Part shown: positions 53,319 through 60,929 of the stretch, one piece after another
Position numbering within the stretch: position 1 is the stretch's first letter
Layout of the letters: the number at the start of each line of letters is the position of its first letter
Source of the DNA: an uncultured Alphaproteobacteria bacterium
GTDB taxonomy: Bacteria > Pseudomonadota > Alphaproteobacteria > RF32 > CAG-239
Direction: 5' to 3'
Assembly: GCA_934271715.1 (NCBI GenBank)
Contig: CAKQRZ010000012.1
Coordinates: 1 to 64,000, forward strand
Length of the DNA: 64,000 nt
Notes under the pieces: model-generated
Told to the model about the DNA's origin: nothing
The model's database searches: none
Seen by the model: only the letters and a program-made list of their open reading frames with translations
Made by a program: the position numbers and the translations under genes

Positions 53319-53834
53319 ATGTTTAAGTTTAAGATTAAAGTTAAGAAATCCCGTATGTGGATTCCGGCTTTAGGTGTTGTTATAGCTTATGGTTTTTTTA
53401 ATAACTGCGCTATAGCTCCATACTTTGATTGCAAGGTTATTGATTGGTCTCAGCTGATTATGACGCTTGCTATTATGCTTGGACTTGGCGGTGCCAGAGA
53501 TATTGTTTTGCAGCGTTTCCGCTATTTGGGACCGGTGCAGAAAGCAATAGATGTTACTACCAACGGTAAAGTGCTGAGCAACAAATTTTGGATTCCGGCA
53601 ATCGGTTGGATTCTGGTAATGGGTTATAGCAACAACTTTGTTGTTTATCCTTACTTTGATATAAATCCGGTTGACTGGGAAGGTTTGCTTGCTTCATTGA
53701 GTATCTTGCTTACGGTCAGCGGCGCGCGCGATTACGGTATTTATGCCACCGAGCGCAAAACTGACGAAAAATCTGAGACGGCTCCTGAAAAAACTCAGGA
53801 ACCTGCCGCCGAAAATTCAGATACTCCGGTTTAA
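53319..53834 (+). CDS. Internally duplicated small membrane protein, holin-like
   Basis: 171 residues made of two similar halves: RMWIPALGVVIAYGFFNN ... YFDCKVIDWSQLI ... GLGGARD and KFWIPAIGWILVMGYSNN ... YFDINPVDWEGLL ... TVSGARD. Each half has two hydrophobic helices around an YFD...DW loop, resembling the three-helix holins linked to alphaproteobacterial gene transfer agents and prophages. The C-terminal 30 residues are charged and Pro/Glu-rich. No phage genes are near. Function uncertain. Confidence 0.55.
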   Translation: MFKFKIKVKKSRMWIPALGVVIAYGFFNNCAIAPYFDCKVIDWSQLIMTLAIMLGLGGARDIVLQRFRYLGPVQKAIDVTTNGKVLSNKFWIPAIGWILVMGYSNNFVVYPYFDINPVDWEGLLASLSILLTVSGARDYGIYATERKTDEKSETAPEKTQEPAAENSDTPV

Positions 53835-53840
53835 TCTAAC

Positions 53841-53872
53841 AAAAAAACAGCCTGTAAAAAGGCTGTTTTTTT
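53841..53872. terminator. Bidirectional rho-independent terminator
   Basis: AAAACAGCCT/AGGCTGTTTT stem (53844-53853 with 53860-53869) with A and T flanks, between the holin-like gene and the convergent histidine kinase gene. Confidence 0.85.
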
Positions 53873-53888
53873 GTTGCTGCGGCAACTG

Positions 53889-55145
53889 TCAGTTTGGCAG
53901 AATCAGCGTAAAAACCGTGCCTTTGCCAAACTCGCTCTGCACTTTTATCTGCCCGTGATATTTCTGCACAATATCCTGCGCCAGCGAAAGCCCCAGCCCA
54001 AAGCCGCCGCTTTGCCGGTTCCGCCCTTTATCCGCACGGTAAAAACGCTCAAAAATATGCGGCAAATCCTCGGCTTTTATTCCGATTCCTTTATCCGCCA
54101 CTTCTATTTTGGCGCTATGCTCATCGGTGGCGGCTTTTACAGAAATTTCCTTATCCGCCGGCGTATATTTTAAGGCATTATCCAGCAGAATAGTCAGCAG
54201 GCGCTCAAAATGCTGCTGCGACATTTTAACTTTCAGATTAGCCGGACAGTCTACCGAAATCGGATGCCTGCGCTCTTGATGCACCGTATTCAGCCTTTCG
54301 CACAGCGGCAGCAGGATTTTTGCCGCATCCAGCTCCTGAGCCGCAGGCTTTTCGGCATTTTCCAAGCGGGTTAAGGCCAGCAGATTCTCCACCAATCCCG
54401 ACATATTCTGCGTTTCGTCTTTCATAACCTGCAGAGCCTTGGTGTTTTGCGGCTGCTGCTGCAGAATCTCGGTATAGGTAAGCAGCACGCTGAGCGGAGT
54501 TTTCAGCTCGTGCGACGCATCCGAAACAAATTCTTTTTGCCGGCGATAGGCTTCTGCCAGAGGCTTTACCGCATTGTTTGCCAATATTGCCGCCGCCAGC
54601 ACCGAAAACAAAATCAGCAGCCCGACAATCACCAGACCATAGCTTTTATAGCGGTGCGTCACATAAAGATACGGCGTGATGTTCAGCAAAACCACCACCC
54701 GGTATTCATCGCCGCCCTGCTCTTCTTTCCAGCTTTCGGAAAGCGCCAAAAAGCGCCAGCGCTCGCCGTTGTTTTTGATTTTTACAGTCTTGACTTCGCC
54801 GTCGTTTTCCTGCCATTCCGCCATTTTCTGCGTCAGCATGTTTCCGGCCGCGCCCGCCGGCTGCTCCAAGCGCCGCATCTGCCCGTTCACAAATCCGTAC
54901 GAAAAAAAGTGCAGAGCGTTATTGCGCGCCGCCACAGCAATTCTTTCCGGTTTCTGCGCCAGCGAAGAAGCCTCTTGTTTAAATTCAAAAACTTCCTCCT
55001 GCAGATAGTCGTACAGGCTGGAAGAAATCACATTTTTAGAAATTATGCGGTAGGCGGCGTATCCGCCCCAAAATATAAGCAAAGACACGCTGAACAATAT
55101 CAGCGCGTAGCGGATTAAAAGTCTGCGTTTTAAAATATCTATCAT
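53889..55145 (-). CDS. Sensor histidine kinase, PmrB/QseC-like
   Basis: 418 residues. Two membrane helices (about 10-34 and 170-195) enclose a periplasmic sensor. Then HisKA with SDASHELKTPLS, N box LLDNALKYT, G1 ADKGIGI and G2 GGFGLGLSLA. It overlaps the response-regulator gene by 4 bp and would phosphorylate it. The neighbouring eptA-like gene suggests an envelope-stress or cationic-peptide response. Confidence 0.92.
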   Translation of the reverse strand: MIDILKRRLLIRYALILFSVSLLIFWGGYAAYRIISKNVISSSLYDYLQEEVFEFKQEASSLAQKPERIAVAARNNALHFFSYGFVNGQMRRLEQPAGAAGNMLTQKMAEWQENDGEVKTVKIKNNGERWRFLALSESWKEEQGGDEYRVVVLLNITPYLYVTHRYKSYGLVIVGLLILFSVLAAAILANNAVKPLAEAYRRQKEFVSDASHELKTPLSVLLTYTEILQQQPQNTKALQVMKDETQNMSGLVENLLALTRLENAEKPAAQELDAAKILLPLCERLNTVHQERRHPISVDCPANLKVKMSQQHFERLLTILLDNALKYTPADKEISVKAATDEHSAKIEVADKGIGIKAEDLPHIFERFYRADKGRNRQSGGFGLGLSLAQDIVQKYHGQIKVQSEFGKGTVFTLILPN

Positions 55146-55831
55146 TTAATTTCCAGCATATAACCAATATTTTTAAGTAAGTTAATTTGTATATTGTCCT
55201 GCCATACTTTAAGCTTTTTGCGTAAATTGTAAATATAAGAATCCAGATTTGCGCTGCTGATTTCCGGATTATTGCCCCAAACTTTTTCAAAAAGAGTTTC
55301 GCGTAAGATGGTTTTGTCGTGATTTACAAATAAAATCTGCAGAATTTTAAATTCCGTCTTAGAAAAACTCAGCGCTTGCCTGCCGTTGCTCAAAGTGTTC
55401 TGCGCACAGTCCAAAACATAGCCGCCGGCCTCGTACACGCTGTCTACATAGGGTTTGTTTTTGCGGCGCAGAACGGCGTGAATACGGGCTTTAAGCTCAC
55501 GGATTTCAAAAGGCTTGGTAATATAGTCGTCGGCGCCGACTTCCAGAGCCTGCACGCAGTCGTCAAGCTCAGACTTAGCGGTTAAAAAGATAATGCCTCC
55601 GGTATAGTGTCCTTTTTTGATATCGCGCAGCCATTTGCAGACTTCTATGCCCGAAAGCTCCGGCAGCATCCAGTCCAGCAGCACCACATCATACTGCGCC
55701 GTGCCGTATTTTACTTCATCTATAGCTTCGGTGCCGGTTTCGGCTAAATCCACTTCATAGCCGTCAATTTCCAGCAGCGTCTTGATGCCCTGCCCCAAAT
55801 TCGCATCATCTTCCACCAATAAAATACGCAT
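55142..55831 (-). CDS. OmpR/PmrA-type response regulator
   Basis: 229 residues from MRILLVEDD; I use ATG 55831 with AGGAGA upstream rather than 55879. Receiver domain with phospho-acceptor Asp53 (LLDWMLPE), Lys in FLTAKSE, then a winged-helix DNA-binding domain (LFEKVWGNNPEISSANLDSYIYNLRKKL). Upstream are paired direct repeats that fit its binding sites. Confidence 0.92.
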   Translation of the reverse strand: MRILLVEDDANLGQGIKTLLEIDGYEVDLAETGTEAIDEVKYGTAQYDVVLLDWMLPELSGIEVCKWLRDIKKGHYTGGIIFLTAKSELDDCVQALEVGADDYITKPFEIRELKARIHAVLRRKNKPYVDSVYEAGGYVLDCAQNTLSNGRQALSFSKTEFKILQILFVNHDKTILRETLFEKVWGNNPEISSANLDSYIYNLRKKLKVWQDNIQINLLKNIGYMLEIK

Positions 55832-55877
55832 AAAGTTATCTCCTATAAATATTTTACGCTGAATTTTATAAGAACTC

Positions 55878-55898
55878 AATCTGAAAATTATCTGAAAG
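55878..55898 (-). promoter_or_regulatory. Response-regulator box facing the regulator gene
   Basis: Tandem TCTGAAA separated by one helical turn (11-bp period), the layout typical of OmpR-family binding sites. It nearly mirrors the box at 55932-55952. Confidence 0.65.
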
Positions 55899-55931
55899 AA
55901 TTTAAATTTTATCTGAAAAATTTTTCAGTTT

Positions 55932-55952
55932 CTTTCAGATTGTTTTCAGATT
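55932..55952 (+). promoter_or_regulatory. Response-regulator box facing eptA
   Basis: The same tandem in reverse orientation (TTTCAGA twice, 11-bp period). A further TCTGAAA at 55912-55918 lies between. Predicts autoregulation and coregulation of the eptA-like gene. Confidence 0.65.
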
Positions 55953-55996
55953 AGCGCTTTAGCTTTGCCAATGTACCAACAGGAGGACAAACAAAA

Positions 55997-57598
55997 ATGA
56001 AAAGAATAGATATAAAATCAACAACTTTAATATGCATTGTTTCCCTTTACTTTGCAACGGTCTTAAACCTGTCATTTTGGCGCTACATAATACAAAACAT
56101 CAAAATTGACAGCCCGATGATGTTGATATTTGCCTTTTCCCTTGGCATTTTTATATTTGTTCCGCTCTATGCGCTGTTTAATCTTTTGCTTTGTCCTTAT
56201 GTTGGTAAGCTGACAACAACAATATTGCTTTTAGGTTCGGCGGCCGCCAACTACTATATGTTTGCCGACGGCATCTATATTGACTCCGATATGGTCCGCA
56301 ACGTTATGGAAACCAACCCGCGTGAAACGGCAGAGCATATGTCATATTCCTTCTGGATATATGTTCTGTTTACGGGGGCGGTTCCGGCTGCGCTTTTACA
56401 GCTTTGCCGCATACAATATCAGCCTGCGGCCGCCGAAATTAAACAGCGTCTTAAATATGTGGGCTGCGGCCTGCTCGCCGTCTTGCTGCTGAGCGGACTC
56501 TGCTACAAAGAATATGCTGTTGTCGGGCGCAACCACAACAAAGTTACTAAAATCGTAAATACAATAAATTATACCTATTCATTTATGCGTTACTGCAAGA
56601 AAAAAGCCGAAATCAACCGCGAATTCGCCGTTTTAGACGCTGCTCCGAAAATGAAAGCCAGCAGCCGCAAAAAACTCTTGGTTCTGTTTATCGGCGAAAC
56701 GGCGCGCGCCCAAAATTTTTCGCTGAACGGCTATGAAAAAGAAACTAATCCGCTTTTGAAAAAACAAGACATTGTTTATTTTTCGGATGTAGCTTCCTGC
56801 GGCACAATGACGGCCGTATCGCTGCCTTGCATGTTTTCGGCCTATAGCCGCAGCAATTTTGATACGGATGACGCCGCCTATACTCAAAATCTTTTGGATG
56901 TAATGCAATCCGCCGGCTATAATATTGAATGGATAGACAACGACAACGGCTGCAAAGGCGTATGCAGCCGCGTGCCGACCGAAAATGTATTTTCTAAATG
57001 CGAGGGCGGAATCTGCTATGACGATGTTCTGCTGAAAAAATTGGCTCAGAAAGTTAAAAACTTAAAGCAGAACACCGTGCTGGTACTGCACATGATTGGC
57101 TCGCACGGTCCGGCCTATTATGAGCGCTATCCGCAGAAATTTGCCCGCTTTCAGCCGGACTGCCGGACTTCCGACATCCAGAGCTGCAGTCAGGAAGAAA
57201 TTGTAAACACCTATAACAACACAATTTTATATTCTGATTATATTATTTCTTCCGCCATTGATATTTTGAAAAAAAATCAAAGCAGCCAGCGCAACGACAG
57301 CCTGATTTATATTTCAGACCACGGCGAATCGCTGGGCGAAAACAACACCTATCTGCACGGCCTGCCCTACGCCTTTGCTCCGGAAACTCAAAAACAAGTG
57401 CCGATGCTGTTCTGGTTTTCTAAAAACACCAAAAAAGAAATCAACAGCCAATGCCTGCAGGCAAAGTCTTTTGAGCCGCATTCGCAAGACAACTTTTTCC
57501 ATACGGTTTTAGGGCTTGCCGATGTGCAAACCAGCCTTTACAAGCCGGAAATGGATATCACTTCCGACTGCCGCAAAAACGCTTTCGCCGCTAAATAG
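55997..57598 (+). CDS. Phosphoethanolamine transferase, EptA-like, intact
   Basis: 533 residues. Five membrane helices in the first 180 residues, then a periplasmic sulfatase-fold domain with nucleophile Thr235 in FIGETARAQN, GYEKETNPLL, SCGTMTAVSLPCMFS and YISDHGESLGEN. It transfers phosphoethanolamine to lipid A, lowering its negative charge and typically raising resistance to cationic peptides. Divergent from the two-component system with shared regulator boxes. A second, broken copy is at 50440-52268. Confidence 0.92.
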   Translation: MKRIDIKSTTLICIVSLYFATVLNLSFWRYIIQNIKIDSPMMLIFAFSLGIFIFVPLYALFNLLLCPYVGKLTTTILLLGSAAANYYMFADGIYIDSDMVRNVMETNPRETAEHMSYSFWIYVLFTGAVPAALLQLCRIQYQPAAAEIKQRLKYVGCGLLAVLLLSGLCYKEYAVVGRNHNKVTKIVNTINYTYSFMRYCKKKAEINREFAVLDAAPKMKASSRKKLLVLFIGETARAQNFSLNGYEKETNPLLKKQDIVYFSDVASCGTMTAVSLPCMFSAYSRSNFDTDDAAYTQNLLDVMQSAGYNIEWIDNDNGCKGVCSRVPTENVFSKCEGGICYDDVLLKKLAQKVKNLKQNTVLVLHMIGSHGPAYYERYPQKFARFQPDCRTSDIQSCSQEEIVNTYNNTILYSDYIISSAIDILKKNQSSQRNDSLIYISDHGESLGENNTYLHGLPYAFAPETQKQVPMLFWFSKNTKKEINSQCLQAKSFEPHSQDNFFHTVLGLADVQTSLYKPEMDITSDCRKNAFAAK

Positions 57599-57669
57599 TG
57601 TTTGACAAAATGCGAGAAAAAGCTATATTAAGCCTATAATTCAAATTATTAACTTAACTTTTTATAATT

Positions 57670-57990
57670 ATGCTTCTTTTTATCATTTATTTAGCGGTGG
57701 TTGTTGTTATTACAGCCATATCTATGATTGCCAAAGGCAGTGATAGATATTTATTTGTGTTTGATAATCTCAAGCTGCAGCGTTTGGTGCGTTTGCTTTT
57801 TGTGATTTCGGTAATCTTTGTGCTGTTTAATCCGTTTCCGATAATCACAGATGATTTGGCGCCTGATGCGGATGCAACGTCTGTGCTTTTTGCCAGAGTT
57901 ACTCAGTTTGCACTAAACTTATTTGCGGGAGTTTTTACCAGCATTCTGACTTGGTGCGCAATAAAAATCATAAAATGGATTTGGAAATAA
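57670..57990 (+). CDS. Hypothetical membrane protein, 106 residues
   Basis: Three hydrophobic helices (about 2-20, 40-56, 74-100) with a short acidic loop (TDDLAPDADATS). Not recognised. It stands alone and is closed by a strong terminator. Confidence 0.6.
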   Translation: MLLFIIYLAVVVVITAISMIAKGSDRYLFVFDNLKLQRLVRLLFVISVIFVLFNPFPIITDDLAPDADATSVLFARVTQFALNLFAGVFTSILTWCAIKIIKWIWK

Positions 57991-57992
57991 AT

Positions 57993-58033
57993 AAAAAAAT
58001 CTCTCATCCCAAAAAGATGAGAGATTTTTTTAT
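57993..58033. terminator. Bidirectional rho-independent terminator
   Basis: 14-bp perfect stem AAAAATCTCTCATC/GATGAGAGATTTTT; ends the membrane protein gene and the convergent acyl carrier protein gene. Confidence 0.88.
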
Positions 58034-58329
58034 TTAACATTCACAACCGCTGATTTTGCGTTGCATTCAGCTATAACCATATGCGTTAAATCTTTAATTG
58101 CAGGGTCTTCTTTAGGTCCCAAATCCAAACGGATACCGTATTTTTTCTCCAAATGAACGCACAAAGAAATGCGCTCCAGCGAATCTAACCCCAAATCAGA
58201 TATTATACATGCATTATGCAGATACGATACAGGTTTAATGCCTATTTCATGTAACAAAAATCTTCTGATTTCATTATGAACATCAGCGTCTGAAATCTGC
58301 ACAGATTTAATGTTTTTTAATGTTGCCAT
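58030..58329 (-). CDS. Acyl carrier protein-like protein, orphan
   Basis: 99 residues. Phosphopantetheine site Ser50 in DLGLDSLERI followed by CVHLEKKYGIRLDL, typical of carrier proteins. No fatty-acid, polyketide or lipid-A genes adjoin it. N- and C-terminal extensions make it longer than AcpP (about 78). It may be a specialised carrier; partner unknown. Confidence 0.8.
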   Translation of the reverse strand: MATLKNIKSVQISDADVHNEIRRFLLHEIGIKPVSYLHNACIISDLGLDSLERISLCVHLEKKYGIRLDLGPKEDPAIKDLTHMVIAECNAKSAVVNVK

Positions 58330-58399
58330 AACCTAAAAATTTAGTTTCACATAATAATATAAAAAAACTGTCAACCACGCCTTAGCGTTTTATATAAAT

Positions 58400-58432
58400 A
58401 AAAAACACCGCCTTTCACAGACGGCGTTAAAA
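58400..58432 (-). terminator. Probable terminator downstream of tRNA-Arg
   Basis: A CGCC/GGCG-based hairpin with imperfect extension, followed on the minus strand by a T-rich run. Confidence 0.5.
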
Positions 58433-58433
58433 T

Positions 58434-58510
58434 TGGCGCGCTCCGGGCGATTCGAACGCCCGACCCACAGCTTAGAAGGCTGTTGCTCTATCCTGCTGAG
58501 CTAGGAGCGC
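58434..58510 (-). tRNA. tRNA-Arg (anticodon TCT)
   Basis: 77-nt cloverleaf with encoded CCA: acceptor GCGCTCC/GGAGCGC, D-arm GCTC...GAGC, anticodon stem ACAGC/GCTGT with loop CTTCTAA, T-arm GGGCG TTCGAAT CGCCC. Confidence 0.95.
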
Positions 58511-58672
58511 AGCACCATAATCTGCAACATAAATTACACAAAAAAAGACTATTGTCAATAAATAAAATAAAATTTTTTTTAATTTTTGTATTGCATTTTA
58601 GACAAATTTAGGTTATGGTTAAAAAGATTTTGAATTTTTATGTACTTTTTTTAATTTTTAATAACTATAATT

Positions 58673-58993
58673 ATGGCAGAAAATTGTTTTATCAATTTCA
58701 TGGAAGGTGTTAACAAGTTTAGTTCAGCAGAGCGCGCAAAAATTGCCAAGTCATTCCGCGAGGATTTGAAGCATTACAAGGTCGGCGGCGCTATCCTGAA
58801 CATTGTAGAAAGTACCAGCGACAAGGTTCCGGTCTTTATCAACGTAATGTGCCAGCAAGCTCGCAAGAAGCAGTTTGCTGCTGATTTTACCGCTGAATGC
58901 GACAGACTCCGCGATATCTACAAGCGCAATCGTACAGAAGTTGCTCAGAAGATTGCATCCCTCCGTGAAATTGTATTGGACAGCTTGAAATAA
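58673..58993 (+). CDS. Hypothetical protein, 106 residues
   Basis: Soluble, helical and basic, with two Cys (ENCF, MCQQ). Not recognised. A terminator follows. The upstream region is very AT-rich. Confidence 0.6.
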   Translation: MAENCFINFMEGVNKFSSAERAKIAKSFREDLKHYKVGGAILNIVESTSDKVPVFINVMCQQARKKQFAADFTAECDRLRDIYKRNRTEVAQKIASLREIVLDSLK

Positions 58994-59013
58994 AGCTTGT
59001 TCGTTCCTTGAAA

Positions 59014-59050
59014 AGAAGCACCGTTTTAGCAATAAAACCGGTGCTTTTCT
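59014..59050 (+). terminator. Rho-independent terminator
   Basis: AAGCACCG/CGGTGCTT stem extended by GTTTT/AAAAC, with a T tail. Confidence 0.8.
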
Positions 59051-59183
59051 GTATTCAGCCCATACTTTATAATATAAACACACTCCGCCGCATTGGGGTA
59101 CGGCAGAGTGCAGATATAATTAGGATTTGTTTTTTATTTTATGTCTTTCATCACCTCCTTAAAGGATTTTACAACACTCTCGT

Positions 59184-60638
59184 TTAGTTGCCTTTACCGA
59201 AAATAATCGGCATATAGCAGCGTACGTTATCGCTCAGACAAGAATTGCAGGCTGCATTGATAGAACCATCGGAGATATCCTTTAGACATGTTTTACCTCC
59301 GCCGCAAGCTCCCTTGCCATAAGATGCTGTCATTTTATCACTAGAATAGTTTGTTGAATATATTCCAACACGGTTAAGCTTGCAGTACAGCGGTTTCATC
59401 AAATTTTTATAAACATCAACGCAATCGCTTATAGGCATAATTTGATGAGTATTAAGATTTTCAATTGTTTTATTCAGATATAAATCCACATGAACACGCG
59501 GTATACTGACACCATTAACATCATCATTACGCGTAAACACACATAATAAATTACCTTGCTTATCATCAATATAAGTCTTGCCATCGCTTCCATCATGCGG
59601 AACCCAATTAGATTGCAGCAGGTTGGCTTTTTTCATTATTTCATACAGATCAAAATCACCGCCGGCTATTTTAGTGAAAGCATCTTTGTTAATAGCCAAT
59701 CCGTCTATCAGCTTTTTTAAGTAAACATATTTTTCTGCAACAGTACCAGCGCTGCTATCATCGCAAACGACTTTTTCTGGATTTCGGCAGCCTTTGGCAC
59801 ATGGCTGGCCGTATGTGTCTTGAATTCCGTTCAGTTCGCAAATTTGGTCTGAAGTACAGCTCGCACAGGTTTTATATCCCATTTCAGCACATGTTGTACT
59901 CTTAGGATCTATAGGCTTGCAGCTTCCACAAGCAACATTGTCGCTGTCATAAGTGCCGTTAGCTTCAAAACCTTTATCTTTAGCGCTGCAAGAGGCCTCT
60001 GTTTCATTGCAGGTTACCTTAGGTTCCGGTTTTGTCACAAGCTTATAACAGCTGCCGCAGCTGGTGCATTCTTGAGTTGAATCTACATTTTTTTGGCAAT
60101 CTTCATAGCTCTCAAAGACTGTACTGTCTTCTTTTTGATTTTTGCAGCGTCTGTAATAGCACATATTTTGCTTATATGTAGTCTCGCAGGCACCTAAACC
60201 GTTTCGGGCTTCAGCGTCTGTTTTATATTGACACCCGCTTTCACTAGTCTTAAATCCGGTTATTTTGCTAGTACCGCAGCTGCCGTCAGGCAAAAAGCAA
60301 ATCTTCGCCTCCGCCGCAGTTGTGAATAAGCAAAGAAATGCTAATATTGACATTGCTTTAACTGCAAAAGTGTTAAAGGCACTCAACCCGCGTTCCCAGC
60401 ACCAACCCGAAATGTCATACTTGTCGCCACACCCCGCAGGCTGTGGCAGACGAGTATCCATGACCTTGTTGCCAACGGCAACGCATACTGACATTGCATG
60501 CGCAATGACGTTATGGATTCTCCGCCATGGTACTTCCAGCAGGGAGTACCGGCGAAGAATGACATTGCAAACGGAAGTGCCGCATCCACTTACTCTTCCC
60601 CTACTCTTTCCTCTTAAAAATTCTATACTCTTCAACAT
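59184..60638 (-). CDS. Chimeric secreted Cys-rich protein with pilin-family C-terminus
   Basis: 484 residues. It starts with the same MLKSIEFLRGKSRGRV leader as the pilins and has repeats in frame (to about residue 80), but the prepilin helix is absent. Instead there is a Sec-type signal (MSILAFLCLFTTAAEA), then about 190 residues rich in Cys pairs (CTSCGSC, CGSC, CASC), and a C-terminal domain of about 180 residues that matches the pilins (VYKNLMKPLYCKLNRVGIY, YGKGACGGGKTCLKDISDGS, CNSC, CYMPIIF). A strong AGGAGG site supports the MLKS start; no good site precedes the internal ATG. Confidence 0.75.
   Translation of the reverse strand: MLKSIEFLRGKSRGRVSGCGTSVCNVILRRYSLLEVPWRRIHNVIAHAMSVCVAVGNKVMDTRLPQPAGCGDKYDISGWCWERGLSAFNTFAVKAMSILAFLCLFTTAAEAKICFLPDGSCGTSKITGFKTSESGCQYKTDAEARNGLGACETTYKQNMCYYRRCKNQKEDSTVFESYEDCQKNVDSTQECTSCGSCYKLVTKPEPKVTCNETEASCSAKDKGFEANGTYDSDNVACGSCKPIDPKSTTCAEMGYKTCASCTSDQICELNGIQDTYGQPCAKGCRNPEKVVCDDSSAGTVAEKYVYLKKLIDGLAINKDAFTKIAGGDFDLYEIMKKANLLQSNWVPHDGSDGKTYIDDKQGNLLCVFTRNDDVNGVSIPRVHVDLYLNKTIENLNTHQIMPISDCVDVYKNLMKPLYCKLNRVGIYSTNYSSDKMTASYGKGACGGGKTCLKDISDGSINAACNSCLSDNVRCYMPIIFGKGN
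60408..60485 (-). repeat. Repeat family R2 in the MLKS leader
   Basis: Read in frame as VAVGNKVMDTRLPQPAGCGD; matches copies at 32048-32126 and 61344-61420. Confidence 0.75.
60486..60566 (-). repeat. Imperfect palindromic repeat (R4) in the MLKS leader
   Basis: Outer ends CATTGCGC / GAATGACATTGC and inner CGGTACTCC / AAGTACCATGG form a long imperfect hairpin; read in frame as VILRRYSLLEVPWRR. Confidence 0.5.
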
Positions 60639-60654
60639 CTTATTCCTCCTATTA

Positions 60655-60830
60655 TGTGTAAAAAAAACGACCGTTATTTTTACACACTCAAAACAAGCAG
60701 CTGAAATGTTGCAAAATTATGAAAAAAATGGCGCAAAATTATTATGTTATTGCATTTTACTGCAAACCGTGATACATTATAAAAAACAGCCTAAAAACTG
60801 TCCCTTTTAAACGGTCGTTTTTTTTACACA
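60655..60830. repeat. Inverted-repeat regulatory element, copy 3 (arms 134 bp apart)
   Basis: Perfect 21-bp inverted arms 60655-60675 and 60810-60830, with the same 134-bp spacing as copies 1 and 2 although the central DNA has diverged. Lies between the chimera gene and the divergent pilin gene. Confidence 0.88.
60750..60778 (+). promoter_or_regulatory. Promoter inside inverted-repeat element 3
   Basis: -35 TTGCAT, 17 bp, -10 TACATT, same place and direction as in copies 1 and 2. Confidence 0.6.
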
Positions 60831-60862
60831 CTTCCGCCTCTTCCAACGCTTTGATTTTACGG

Positions 60863-60892
60863 TTGACTTATGGAGTATGGCTGGTGTAGAAT
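60863..60892 (+). promoter_or_regulatory. Promoter of the plus-strand pilin gene
   Basis: -35 TTGACT, 18 bp, -10 TAGAAT, outside the inverted repeat and 37 bp before the leader ATG. Confidence 0.7.
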
Positions 60893-60929
60893 AAAGATGT
60901 AAATTAACTTAAAATAAGAGGAAAGAAAG

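Noticed and set aside
59082..59111. Terminator or regulatory hairpin downstream of the chimera gene (CACTC...GAGTG)
   Set aside because: The stem is interrupted and not followed by a T run on either strand, so I do not list it as a terminator.
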